Part shown: piece by piece, positions 1 through 7,475 of the stretch
Layout of the letters: every line of letters starts with the position of its first letter
How positions within the stretch are numbered: position 1 is the stretch's first letter
Origin: Desulfolinea sp964487745
Lineage (GTDB): Bacteria > Chloroflexota > Anaerolineae > Anaerolineales > Villigracilaceae
Direction: 5' to 3'
Length of the DNA stretch: 32,432 nt
Assembly (NCBI GenBank): GCA_964487745.1
Contig: CAZASG010000042.1
Coordinates: forward strand, 1-32,432
Notes under the pieces: model-generated
Databases searched by the model: none
Told to the model about the DNA's origin: nothing
What the model saw: the letters and a program-made list of their open reading frames with translations, nothing else
Program-made: the position numbers and the translations under genes

Positions 1-597
1 GATCCAGGTCGCGTTGGGGTTGCCGAGATGCAAAATCCCGAAAACAGCGGAGGAGATGATCACGCCCCAAAAGAGATTCATCCCGTCGGCGAGGTTTTGA
101 AGTTGGTAGCCGCGGCTGAGTAGTTCCTCGTTCCATCCGACCAGGATAAATATTCCTAACATGCCGAGCACGTTCAGGGTCACGGATGATGCGGATTCTG
201 TTTCCCAGGCGAAGCCATTGAAAGTCACCCATCCGAATGCTGACATGAGGAGGTAGATGAATCCCATCATCAAGAAGGTGATGACGATGCCTGCCAGCAA
301 GTCGATCCACATCTTTTTATCCACGTTGAGACCGAGGCTGGCGAAGCTGCGTTTATCAAACCAACGGCGGGCGACGAAGATGGAGAGGGTCATTGTGATC
401 AGGCTGACGAGCTGATTTTGGAGCATGCCGCCCTGCCAGAAGGGGAATAGAACCTTTGAAGCAGCGCCTGTGACCAACCCGATGGGGATCATGATGAGTA
501 GATGCAGGAAAAGACGCCACCCCGCGCGCAGGCGGGGCTCGTCGGGGGAAATAAATATCTTAGCAAAGAAAGAGCGTGATTTTTCTTCTGTGGTCAT
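1..597 (-). CDS. CPBP-family intramembrane metalloprotease (3' end outside window)
   Basis: This 199-codon frame is open to the left edge, so the C-terminus is missing. It starts at ATG 597-595, just after the stop of the PspC-domain gene (599-601), so the two are probably co-transcribed. The predicted protein is hydrophobic, with membrane segments near residues 32-48, 60-75 and 98-118. It carries the hallmark CPBP (CAAX protease and bacteriocin-processing) motifs: an EExxxR motif (EELLSRGY) near residues 157-164 and, about 25 residues later, FGILHLGNPNA with the family histidine. Known members are membrane proteases that cleave prenylated proteins or exported peptides, or that give immunity to bacteriocins; the substrate here cannot be inferred. 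The family call is secure because both glutamates, the arginine and the histidine are visible. Confidence 0.88.
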   Translation of the reverse strand, partial: MTTEEKSRSFFAKIFISPDEPRLRAGWRLFLHLLIMIPIGLVTGAASKVLFPFWQGGMLQNQLVSLITMTLSIFVARRWFDKRSFASLGLNVDKKMWIDLLAGIVITFLMMGFIYLLMSAFGWVTFNGFAWETESASSVTLNVLGMLGIFILVGWNEELLSRGYQLQNLADGMNLFWGVIISSAVFGILHLGNPNATWI

Positions 598-598
598 C

Positions 599-802
599 TT
601 AATTTGCATCCGGGACGATAAACCAGAATACGAGATAAGCCCCGATACCGGGAATGCCGCCAGGTATCATGGCAAGGACGAAGGCAAGGCGGAACCAAAA
701 TACGCTGATACCGTAAAACTCTGCCAGTCCGCCGCAAATACCTGCGATGACGCGATCACGCTTTGAGCGTCGTAATGGGGGGCGTTTTTGTTCTGTTGTC
801 AT
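599..802 (-). CDS. PspC-domain small membrane protein
   Basis: The gene encodes 67 residues from an ATG preceded by a good Shine-Dalgarno (AAGGAG, read on the minus strand at about 809-814). A basic N-terminus is followed by the PspC signature: RVIAGICGGLAEFYGI at about 17-32, a WxR motif, then a hydrophobic segment ending in a conserved FWFIVPD. PspC-domain proteins are inner-membrane proteins; in proteobacteria PspC senses envelope stress, but stand-alone PspC domains are widespread and often uncharacterised. Here it sits directly before a CPBP protease gene, which suggests a joint envelope role (inference). There is no pspA or pspF nearby. Confidence 0.88.
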   Translation of the reverse strand: MTTEQKRPPLRRSKRDRVIAGICGGLAEFYGISVFWFRLAFVLAMIPGGIPGIGAYLVFWFIVPDAN

Positions 803-870
803 TATATTCTCCTTTTTGTCAATTTCTTCTTATATACGTGAGCGGAAGAGAGATGGTTGTGGGAGCTATT

Positions 871-1608
871 TTATGAAATTACAGTACTCGCTACTTGTCT
901 GACTACTTTGCTAACTTCTTCTACAGTCCGTTGCCACAACTTAGCCCCCAATTCTTCACTCGCATATGTTGGGTCTCCTATCACGCCTGTTTTCGTGTAT
1001 TGAGAAAAGTCTAGTTCAGCATCTTCCCAATCTACAGCTTCACTATTTGGATTGAAAATTTTCTCTTTGCGAACCGCAGCAGGACGTAAATGTAATGCTA
1101 AAGACGTTGAAAAGCTGTCTGCATGGCCACCGGGAATAGCCGGATCGCTCACTCGACACCATATTTTATAGTATGGAAGTTCTGGCTGATACACTTTGGC
1201 TTTGCCTGCTTGCGTTTCGTTGAAGCGCTCAGTGACTGATCTTAGATCATGCCCCCCGCAGCCACGCCAGATTATCATTTTCTCAAACCCTTGCGTCACC
1301 AACGAATCCAGAACCGCTGTGAGCACAAGCTCGTGAACTGATTGTGGCAGATCGATATATCCGCTCCCGAAACCGCGATGCTCAGGTGTCGGTCCAAAGG
1401 GCATAGCTGGCAGGACTAAGCTATTAATTCCATATTCTTTCCGAGCATGTTTCGATGCTGCTAAAGAGAGCTTTTCTACAAACCAGGTATCAAAATCAAC
1501 GGGCAGGTGCAGACCTTGCTGTTCTGTGCATCCTGTTGGAATAATTACAAGCCACTTTTCTTCCGCAGATCGTTTGATCTCTTCAAAGGTTAATTCACCG
1601 AAAAGCAT
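871..1608 (-). CDS. divergent creatininase-family protein
   Basis: The 245-residue protein has the creatininase/creatinine amidohydrolase fold signature: PTGCTEQQGLHLP at about 24-36 with D40, a GCGGH element at 116-120, and GGHADSFSTS at about 160-169. Family members are metal-dependent amidohydrolases such as creatininase and the mycofactocin protein MftE. Several metal or catalytic positions look substituted: the usual ExHGxH reads EQQGLH, the usual NGHGGN reads RGCGGH, and the usual HAGExETS reads HADSFSTS. So it may use a different metal geometry (C117, H120) or may not be a classical hydrolase. It starts 10 bases after the CoA-transferase subunit B stop and is the last gene of that operon. 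It looks more AT-rich than its neighbours (by eye, not computed), which could reflect later acquisition. Its substrate is unknown. Confidence 0.8.
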   Translation of the reverse strand: MLFGELTFEEIKRSAEEKWLVIIPTGCTEQQGLHLPVDFDTWFVEKLSLAASKHARKEYGINSLVLPAMPFGPTPEHRGFGSGYIDLPQSVHELVLTAVLDSLVTQGFEKMIIWRGCGGHDLRSVTERFNETQAGKAKVYQPELPYYKIWCRVSDPAIPGGHADSFSTSLALHLRPAAVRKEKIFNPNSEAVDWEDAELDFSQYTKTGVIGDPTYASEELGAKLWQRTVEEVSKVVRQVASTVIS

Positions 1609-1618
1609 TCTTACTCTT

Positions 1619-2392
1619 TTACGCTCGCTTCAAATACAAGCCGTCAGGATCAAGTTCTTCGTAAAGGATACGCAGTTCTTCGTCGCTGGGTGGTTCCGTA
1701 GTGCGTAACTCAGATATAACTTTCAAATCCCAGCCGGTGTTTTCGATAGCTTCTTCGGCTGTGCGTCCGGGATGCAGGGCGGTCAGGGTCAGTTCGCCAT
1801 TTTCATTAGGCTCCATAAAGCCGATGTCGGTAATGATCGCGAGGGGGCCACCGCCACGTACACCAGTGGCATCGCGTTCTTCGCGTCCGTTCAGGAAACC
1901 TGCTGAGGTCATAAAGTCCACTTTTTCGGGGAAGCGGCGTTTCTGGTGCGGGGTCATGATATAACAGCGATTCGCCCAGGCGGAGATCAATTCTGCGCCG
2001 CCAGAGCCAGGCAAGCGCACTTTGGGGGTCTCATAATCGTCGCCGATAACCGTCGCGTTGATATTGCCAAAGCGGTCGATCTGCGCGCCGCCAAGAAAGC
2101 CCACATCCACGTTGCCGCGCTGGAGATAGTTGGCGAAAATATCATACATCGAGCAGATCGAAAGCGCGCCGCTGACGAGCGTTGGGTCGCCAATGGATAG
2201 CGGTAGACGGGCAGGGTTCGCGCCGATGACACCGGCTTCGTAGATCATGGTGATATTGGGTGCGTGGGTGCGTTTGGCAAGATTGCAGGCCAGGTTGGGC
2301 TGTCCGACGCCGACAAAGACCACGTCGCTGTCACGCAGCATGCGCGCGGAGTTGACGATCATCAGTTCGGCAGATGTAAATGTTTGGGTCAT
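1619..2392 (-). CDS. class I CoA-transferase, subunit B (GctB/IpdB-like)
   Basis: The 257-residue protein matches the beta subunit of the glutaconate CoA-transferase family. It has an N-terminal SAELMIVNSARML helix, VGVGQPNLACNLAK at about 28-40, then IYEAGVIGANP at about 50-60, where E52 is the likely catalytic glutamate that forms the CoA-thioester intermediate. LGGAQIDRFGNIN follows and is typical of the family. Class I enzymes move CoA between acyl groups. IpdAB-type relatives instead hydrolyse a ring of steroid-derived acyl-CoA, so the reaction is not certain. Subunit A is encoded two genes upstream (3240-4142), with an alpha/beta hydrolase between them. The stop of the hydrolase lies 14 bases before this start. 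Confidence 0.87.
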   Translation of the reverse strand: MTQTFTSAELMIVNSARMLRDSDVVFVGVGQPNLACNLAKRTHAPNITMIYEAGVIGANPARLPLSIGDPTLVSGALSICSMYDIFANYLQRGNVDVGFLGGAQIDRFGNINATVIGDDYETPKVRLPGSGGAELISAWANRCYIMTPHQKRRFPEKVDFMTSAGFLNGREERDATGVRGGGPLAIITDIGFMEPNENGELTLTALHPGRTAEEAIENTGWDLKVISELRTTEPPSDEELRILYEELDPDGLYLKRA

Positions 2393-2406
2393 TGAAAATC
2401 CTTTGT

Positions 2407-3234
2407 TCAGGAAGTGATGAAATTCCTGATCTCGTTCGCGACCGCTTCCGGGTTTTCGAGCGGCAGCAAATGGGATGTTTCAGGAATGGTGACGATCTTC
2501 GCGCTGGGAAGTTTTTTCTTCACCAGTTGCGCAGTATTCTCAAAGAAAGTATCCGTCTTCTCGCCCCGGACGATGAGCAGGGGAACGTTTAATTGGGGTA
2601 GTGCCCGCCAAATTTCCATATCTCGCCAAACGCCGCTAACGTAGATTTGAACCTCCCACTCAGCTGAGTAGCAGAGTTTGAAACCATCACTATCAGGGCA
2701 GGTAATGCCCTCAATGTAGGCTTTCAGCGCCGAATCATCAAGATAGCGAAAAACTTTTTTCTGGCGGTAACTTTTGAAAATTGTTTCTCGATCTTTGAAG
2801 GTGCGACGACGACGCTGTGCGGCAGGAACGAGCGGATGTAGCTTTGGTCCCAGCCCCAGCGCGTGGATGAGGCGATAGCCACGAATAAAAACTGGCATAA
2901 AGAGTACGGGGTCAAGCAGGACAATGCGTTCAAAACGCTCAGGATGATTGATCGCGGCTCTCAAGGTCGCGATCCCGCCGACGGAGTGACCGACGACTGT
3001 GGCTTTGTCGAGCTTTTGCTCATCTAGAAAGCGAATCAAGTCATCGCTGAGCGGACGCCAATCCTTGAGTTCTTCAGGGTTGCTACCTTCCCAAAGCGGG
3101 CGTTGGCGTATAGCAAGAACCTGGTGTCCTACGAGCTGTTCATATAAGGGCGCGTAGCAGGCGGGAGGATAGCCATTTGCGTGGGCAAAGACCAGTGGGT
3201 TTCCTTCATTATGTGTGGTGAAAGGAATACGCAT
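2407..3234 (-). CDS. alpha/beta hydrolase inserted between CoA-transferase subunits
   Basis: The 275-residue protein is a typical soluble alpha/beta hydrolase. An oxyanion-loop FAHANGYPP lies at about 16-24, the nucleophile elbow GHSVGG at 82-87 (S84), a likely acid in the RGEKTDTFFE region near 228, and the catalytic histidine in ETSHLLP (H255). Length and order are normal for the fold. No feature tells whether it is an esterase, lipase, thioesterase or ring-opening C-C hydrolase. It begins 5 bases after the stop of subunit A and ends 14 bases before subunit B, so it is translated in the same operon. That position suggests it acts on the substrate or product of the CoA-transferase (inference). 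Confidence 0.85.
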   Translation of the reverse strand: MRIPFTTHNEGNPLVFAHANGYPPACYAPLYEQLVGHQVLAIRQRPLWEGSNPEELKDWRPLSDDLIRFLDEQKLDKATVVGHSVGGIATLRAAINHPERFERIVLLDPVLFMPVFIRGYRLIHALGLGPKLHPLVPAAQRRRRTFKDRETIFKSYRQKKVFRYLDDSALKAYIEGITCPDSDGFKLCYSAEWEVQIYVSGVWRDMEIWRALPQLNVPLLIVRGEKTDTFFENTAQLVKKKLPSAKIVTIPETSHLLPLENPEAVANEIRNFITS

Positions 3235-3239
3235 AGAGC

Positions 3240-4142
3240 TTAGTATTTCCCGTAATTGATCGGTGCGCTGAGCTGCTCTTCAACTTCGAGCGCTTTGAGC
3301 TTTTCTGGGCCCAATTTCGCCATATATTCAGTGTGGTCTTTGGTGTCATAGACCCACTCATCAAGCCATGCTTGGACGCTCTCTTTGGTCTTGCTGACTT
3401 TGTCCCAGCCGAGGTAGAACTCGTTGTCACGATCATAGTAGCCCTGCGCATAGGAAGGGTGACAGGCATGTGACACATGACAGACGGCATCCACGATGAA
3501 GCCAGGGATGAGTGTGCGGTTCGGGTCAGAGCGGATGATTGATTCGTCCACGATTTCTTCGGCGGTCAGGATGACCTTCTTTGCTGCGAAAGCGGCTTCC
3601 TTCTGCTCGCCAATGATGCCCCAGAGGTGAGCGTTTCCGTTCACATCAGCGCGCTGCACGTGGACGATAGCCACATCGGGATTGAGTGCCGGAACAGCGA
3701 TCAACTCCTCGCCGGAGTAGGGATCAACCACGCGTTTGATACGCGGATTCGCTTCTTCAAGATCAGTCGCAGCGGTAGGATTGATAGGCATAAAAGGCAG
3801 CCCGGCCGCGCCCGCCTGCAAACAGGAGATCATGCCGAAATGGGAATACTCCTCCCATTCGAGTTCGCCGCGCTCGATAGCGCCGCGCACGATTCTCAAT
3901 GATCCCACGCCAGGGTTGCCCATATACGAAAAAATGATCTTGCGGGCACAGCCAGCGGCGACCAGTTGGTCGTAGATCAAGTCTGGGGTAGCCCGAGCAA
4001 GCACAAGGTCACGTTTGTTTTGGCGGATAATTTCGTGTCCAGCGGCAAAGGGGATCAGGTGGGTGAATCCGGCGGCATAGAGACTATCGCCATCCTGCAC
4101 ATATGTTGAAATTGCTTCAGAAAGGGAGAGTAATTTGCTCAT
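3240..4142 (-). CDS. class I CoA-transferase, subunit A (GctA/IpdA-like)
   Basis: The 300-residue protein resembles the alpha subunit of glutaconate CoA-transferase-type enzymes. Visible features are SLSEAISTYVQDGDSLYAAG at the start, the FSYMGNPGVGSLRIVRGAIERG stretch split across about residues 75-95, LPFMPINPTAATDL near 120 and VHVQRADVNGNAHLWG near 165. An upstream in-frame extension reaches 4322, but it would overlap the whole small gene at 4150-4398. The ATG at 4142 has an AAGGA Shine-Dalgarno 8 bases upstream, so that start is chosen. It should pair with subunit B (1619-2392) into a heteromer. The physiological CoA donor and acceptor are unknown. Confidence 0.87.
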   Translation of the reverse strand: MSKLLSLSEAISTYVQDGDSLYAAGFTHLIPFAAGHEIIRQNKRDLVLARATPDLIYDQLVAAGCARKIIFSYMGNPGVGSLRIVRGAIERGELEWEEYSHFGMISCLQAGAAGLPFMPINPTAATDLEEANPRIKRVVDPYSGEELIAVPALNPDVAIVHVQRADVNGNAHLWGIIGEQKEAAFAAKKVILTAEEIVDESIIRSDPNRTLIPGFIVDAVCHVSHACHPSYAQGYYDRDNEFYLGWDKVSKTKESVQAWLDEWVYDTKDHTEYMAKLGPEKLKALEVEEQLSAPINYGKY

Positions 4143-4149
4143 AGAATCC

Positions 4150-4398
4150 TTATTTATCTTTTTTCTTGTCTTTTTCTCGAGATCGGAGTTTTCTCCAGGT
4201 TTCAAAACGTCCACTACGTGGAGGTGGGTCGGCTTTGCGACGCAGAAATATCCCGAAACCAGTGAGAAATAGGCCAATGAAAAACAAATCGAAATAGACT
4301 GTCTCTGCGAGATCGGATGCAATGAAAAGAAGAATGAAACCTATTCCCATCACGAGAAAAAAAGTGCCTATGCGGGGGATGATCTCTTTATTGTTCAT
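4150..4398 (-). CDS. small two-helix membrane protein
   Basis: The 82-residue protein has two hydrophobic segments (about 10-28 and 35-52) joined by a short acidic turn. A strongly basic, charged tail ends in REKDKKKDK, so both ends are probably cytoplasmic. I do not recognise the family. Its stop lies 7 bases before the start of CoA-transferase subunit A, so it is likely the first gene of that operon. An inverted repeat at 4414-4438 separates it from the upstream gene. Confidence 0.65.
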   Translation of the reverse strand: MNNKEIIPRIGTFFLVMGIGFILLFIASDLAETVYFDLFFIGLFLTGFGIFLRRKADPPPRSGRFETWRKLRSREKDKKKDK

Positions 4399-4413
4399 GC
4401 CCTAAATCATAAT

Positions 4414-4438
4414 CCCCTTCCTGTCGCTGGGGAAGGGG
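4414..4438. repeat. inverted repeat, weak terminator candidate
   Basis: An 8-base arm (CCCCTTCC) and its exact complement flank a 9-base loop, between the stop of the gene at 4467 and the start of the one at 4398. No clear T-run follows on the minus strand, so it would be a weak intrinsic terminator or an mRNA-stabilising hairpin. Confidence 0.45.
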
Positions 4439-4466
4439 AAGTTATTCATTTTTATACTTGTCTTTC

Positions 4467-5066
4467 TTACTTGTTTAGTAGCCGAAGCGCTTCTGCCTCC
4501 AAGGCGTTGAGCGTTTCGATAAGTTGATTGCCGACCTCTGTCGCTGCGTCTTCGTGTTGATCATCGCCAGTATCTAGCCACAAGCGGAAGAATTTCGTGA
4601 AGGATTCGCTTTCTTCGGCGAACTCTATAGTTAGCTTTTGCAGTTCAAGAAAGTCGGCAGCAGGATAGGTGATACCTTTCATTTGATTCGTTAGTGTATC
4701 TACCTCATCCAGTATTTGTCTTAGAGTTTGCTGCCATCCCGGATCGTTAAAGGCACTTTTGTCATTATTGTATTTTTGCCCTTCTACAGCTATTTGATCG
4801 AATAAAGATACGTATTGCTCATAATACTCCATATAAGAAATCAGAAAATCAGTTGCGTCTTGTGCTGTGGTTTCAATAGGCTCGATAGGGGGCGTTGAAG
4901 GCACTGCCAACGTTTCACTCAGTGATTGGTCTTCAAAGATGAGCCATCCGGAAATCGCAATGATGATACAGATAGCACAAATACATACTAAAATGATCGA
5001 CAAGCCCGCGATGGCGATGATCTTGTTTGGTGTATTCTCGTCCCAGAAATTCTGAAGTTTGCCCAT
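4467..5066 (-). CDS. single-pass membrane protein of unknown function
   Basis: The 199-residue protein has a short cytoplasmic N-terminus and one strong membrane segment at about 17-42. The rest is a hydrophilic, mostly helical extracytoplasmic domain that begins with a Pro/Thr-rich linker near 58-68. The external part contains several acidic, Gln/Glu-rich helices and a repeated 'LxxLxxEAxxLL' feel near the C-terminus. No catalytic motif is visible and I do not recognise the family. It is likely a stand-alone gene: the P5C-dehydrogenase terminator lies upstream of it and an inverted repeat downstream. Confidence 0.65.
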   Translation of the reverse strand: MGKLQNFWDENTPNKIIAIAGLSIILVCICAICIIIAISGWLIFEDQSLSETLAVPSTPPIEPIETTAQDATDFLISYMEYYEQYVSLFDQIAVEGQKYNNDKSAFNDPGWQQTLRQILDEVDTLTNQMKGITYPAADFLELQKLTIEFAEESESFTKFFRLWLDTGDDQHEDAATEVGNQLIETLNALEAEALRLLNK

Positions 5067-5105
5067 TATAGATGTCCTTCCTGTGCGTGCATACGTTTAA
5101 ATTAT

Positions 5106-5135
5106 AAAACCCTTTCTGATGCCAGAAAGGGTTTT
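5106..5135 (-). terminator. intrinsic terminator of the aldehyde dehydrogenase gene
   Basis: A perfect 13-base-pair stem (AAAACCCTTTCTG and its complement) has a 4-base loop and is followed on the minus strand by a T-rich tail (TTTTATAATTT). It lies 19 bases past the dehydrogenase stop. The flanking A and T tracts could let it work in both directions. Confidence 0.9.
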
Positions 5136-5153
5136 GTGACGTTAGACAGTGAA

Positions 5154-6728
5154 TTACTTGATTAACGTCTGACTTTGCTCGTGCATATAAAGCTGAACAT
5201 AATAATGCCCGCCAGCGTTCTTGCCACTTGAGCCGGAACCTTTCCAGCCGCCAAAGGGTTGGAAGCCGGGCCACGCACCCGTTGTTGCGCCCTGTGGACG
5301 GTTTGCGTAAACCACACCGGCTTCGATCTTGTCAAAGAACCATTCCACTTCATCTTCGCTGCCATAAAAACCGGCTGTGAGACCATAGTCGACGTCATTT
5401 GCGATCTCCATCGCTGTATCAAGATCGTCCACTTTGGCGATGGTGGTAATGGGGAGGAACATCTCCTCTTTCCAGAGGCGATGTGAAAGGGGAAGGTCTG
5501 CAACGAGAGTTGGTTCGCAGAAATAACCTTTTGCGAAATCGCTCCCGGTTTTGACGTGTCCGCCAGTAATAAACCTGCCGCCTGCCCCGGATATTTCCTC
5601 GTTAAAATTCTGGAAATCCCGATAGCCGGATTCGTTAACCACCGGTCCCATATAGGTCTCTTTCTCAGCCGGATCGCCGACGACGAGATTTTCGGTGAGT
5701 TCCTTCAGACGCCCGACCAGATCGTCGTAAACTGGTGCTTCGACGATGACGCGCGAAGCCGCGGAGCATTTTTGCCCCTGTAGCCCAAAGGCAGAGCGAA
5801 CGATGCCTACCGCTGCACGATCAAGATCGGCGTTGCGGGAGACAATGGCCGGATTCTTTCCTCCCAACTCAAGGATGGTCGGGCGGACATATTTTCCGCT
5901 GCTGAAGGTACGGTGGATGTTCATGCCGACGTTTAACGAGCCGGTGAATGTCACCCCGTCGATGTCTGGGCTGTCAACGAGCGCCTGTCCAAGCGTGCGT
6001 CCCGGGCCCGTTACAAAGTTGACTACACCTTCCGGAATACCTGCGTCCACGAAACAATCCACGAGTTGACGGACGATCCAAGGCGTGTCCGTAGCCGGTT
6101 TGATAATAACAGTGTTGCCTGCTGTAAGCGCTGCGCCGGTCGGTCCGCCTGTCAATGCAAAGGGGAAATTGAAAGGGCTGATGACCAACCAGACACCATA
6201 AGGGCGTAGCTTGGAGATATTGCGTGCTTCGTAACCTACGAGCGGATCTTTGCCCATCTCTTTTACAAAGCCATTATTCTCTTCCATTTGGTCACAAGCA
6301 TAGCGGATCAGATCTGCGGTTTCGGCAACATCCCCGAGCGATTCCATGCGATTTTTGCCAACTTCGAGTGCCATGGCTGCGCCCAGCTTAAAGATGCGTT
6401 CGTCGATCAGGTCAGCCGCGCGACGCAGGAGTCTGATACGTTCCTGCCAGGAAGTGCGCGACCAGGCGGGGAAAGCTTTGCGCGCGGCTTTGATTGCTGC
6501 CTGCGCGTGGCTTGCATCGCCTTTTTGCATGACCGCGAGTTTCATTTCAGTGTCGATAGGGGAGAAGTTGTTGAATTTTTCATCGGTGATAACTTCTTTG
6601 CCATTGATGAACATGCCATATTCTTTGCCTAGATTTTTTTTCAGCGATGCAATAGCCTCATCGAAACGCGTGTGTAACTCTGTTGGAGGGTCGAACATGG
6701 TTGCATAGGTTAGTTTGAAAGTGGACAT
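5154..6728 (-). CDS. aldehyde dehydrogenase, 1-pyrroline-5-carboxylate dehydrogenase type
   Basis: The 524-residue length is typical of the RocA/PruA group of the aldehyde dehydrogenase superfamily. The catalytic set is complete: SPFNFP with N187, K210 in the cofactor-binding VIIKPA, E287 in LELGGKNP, and the nucleophile C321 in GQKCSAASR. That last form is characteristic of P5C dehydrogenases, which oxidise glutamate semialdehyde to glutamate with NAD in proline and arginine breakdown. No proline dehydrogenase gene lies beside it, so the substrate is an inference from motif form. It is monocistronic: it has an AGAGGT-type ribosome site, its own terminator at 5106-5135 and a divergent neighbour starting at 6844. 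It could alternatively act on another semialdehyde. Confidence 0.88.
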   Translation of the reverse strand: MSTFKLTYATMFDPPTELHTRFDEAIASLKKNLGKEYGMFINGKEVITDEKFNNFSPIDTEMKLAVMQKGDASHAQAAIKAARKAFPAWSRTSWQERIRLLRRAADLIDERIFKLGAAMALEVGKNRMESLGDVAETADLIRYACDQMEENNGFVKEMGKDPLVGYEARNISKLRPYGVWLVISPFNFPFALTGGPTGAALTAGNTVIIKPATDTPWIVRQLVDCFVDAGIPEGVVNFVTGPGRTLGQALVDSPDIDGVTFTGSLNVGMNIHRTFSSGKYVRPTILELGGKNPAIVSRNADLDRAAVGIVRSAFGLQGQKCSAASRVIVEAPVYDDLVGRLKELTENLVVGDPAEKETYMGPVVNESGYRDFQNFNEEISGAGGRFITGGHVKTGSDFAKGYFCEPTLVADLPLSHRLWKEEMFLPITTIAKVDDLDTAMEIANDVDYGLTAGFYGSEDEVEWFFDKIEAGVVYANRPQGATTGAWPGFQPFGGWKGSGSSGKNAGGHYYVQLYMHEQSQTLIK

Positions 6729-6843
6729 ATATACCTCTAAATTGTGAGTGAATTGAGTAAGATAATTAAGGTGGATATTATCATAATAAAGTAAAATATC
6801 TTTGTCCTGAATATATGAAAGTTATTAGAAAAAGGAGGACGAT

Positions 6844-7416
6844 TTGACCCGAAAAACAATCTTGACCCTGGGCTTGCTAGTTGCTTTTCTTCTTGCAGCT
6901 TGCACCCCAACGGCGCCTGCTCCCCCGCCGGCACCGACGACTGCGGCAGAACCTGCCGCGCCTGCTCAGGACCCTGCTCCTGAGGCAGCAGAGCCCCCGA
7001 CGGCAGTTCCTGCCGTTGAAGAGGCCGATGTTCCACCTACTGAATCTGAAGCGCCCACTGAAGAGCCTGCTGTGGTCGTGACCCCGCGTGGTAACGATCT
7101 CGAAGCAACTGACCCAAGTACTGTAAACCTCGCTAGCGGAGAACCACAATTGATCGAGTTCTTCGCATTTTGGTGAGGGACCTGCCGTTCTATGGCGCCC
7201 GTCGTGCACGGGCTCGAAGCAAAATATTACGGTCAGATCAAGTTCTCGTACTTGGACGTAGACGATCCGCTCAACGACCCTTTCAAAGATCAGTTTGGTT
7301 TCCGTTATCAGCCGATGTTCGTTCTGTTGGATGGTGCTGGCAACCCGGTAAAAACCTGGTTCGGGGCTGTCCCCGCTGCTGATTTTGAAGCAGAGTTTGC
7401 GAATGTGATCCAGTAA
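6844..7416 (+). CDS. thioredoxin-fold lipoprotein, probable selenoprotein (in-frame TGA at 7174-7176)
   Basis: Two open segments, 6844-7173 and 7177-7416, are in the same frame and separated only by one TGA. Read through, they give one 190-residue protein. It starts at TTG 6844 behind a strong AAGGAGG site. Residues 1-20 are a lipoprotein signal with lipobox LAAC (C20). A Pro/Ala/Glu-rich linker follows to about residue 85, then a thioredoxin domain: IEFFAFW, the TGA at residue 111, GTCRSMAPVV, KFSYLDVDD, and YQPMFVLLD with the cis-Pro-type loop. The TGA replaces the first cysteine of WCxxC, giving a Sec-Gly-Thr-Cys active site. A stem-loop with a G in the loop follows at the usual distance (7197-7213). 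Inference: an extracytoplasmic thiol/selenol oxidoreductase. Alternatives are a cysteine-codon mutation or a sequencing error. No sel genes are in this window. Confidence 0.82.
7197..7213 (+). promoter_or_regulatory. bacterial SECIS-like stem-loop
   Basis: Six perfect base pairs (GCCCGT with ACGGGC) close a 5-base loop, CGTGC. The apical loop begins 27 bases after the TGA, and its second base is G. Bacterial SECIS elements lie in the coding region just after the UGA and are read by SelB; a G among the first loop bases and a spacing of a few tens of bases are the recognised features. Loose lower pairing (TTC at 7188-7190 with GAA at 7216-7218) may extend it. Confidence 0.65.
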
Positions 7417-7431
7417 AGATATTTTCAAAAG

Positions 7432-7463
7432 AAAAGAGCCGTCGAAATTTCGACGGCTCTTTT
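7432..7463. terminator. bidirectional intrinsic terminator
   Basis: A 32-base perfect palindrome (16-base arms, from AAAAGAGCCG to CGGCTCTTTT) lies between two convergent genes. It has A-tract and T-tract ends on both strands. It should end the thioredoxin-like gene (plus) and the six-gene minus-strand operon that ends at 7476. Confidence 0.92.
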
Positions 7464-7475
7464 TACTGTGTAGGT

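Noticed and set aside
4143..4322. Extended N-terminus of CoA-transferase subunit A
   Set aside because: The extension would cover most of the 82-residue membrane gene and ignores the good ribosome site before ATG 4142.
7174..7176. TGA read as tryptophan (alternative genetic code)
   Set aside because: Other genes in the window use TGA as a normal stop, for example the ATGA and TGATG junctions at 7928-7931, 9146-9150 and 26490-26493, so the code is standard.
7192..7416. Independent small gene starting at ATG 7192
   Set aside because: It has no ribosome site, begins mid-domain, and is in frame with 6844-7176, so it is better read as the second half of one protein across the TGA.
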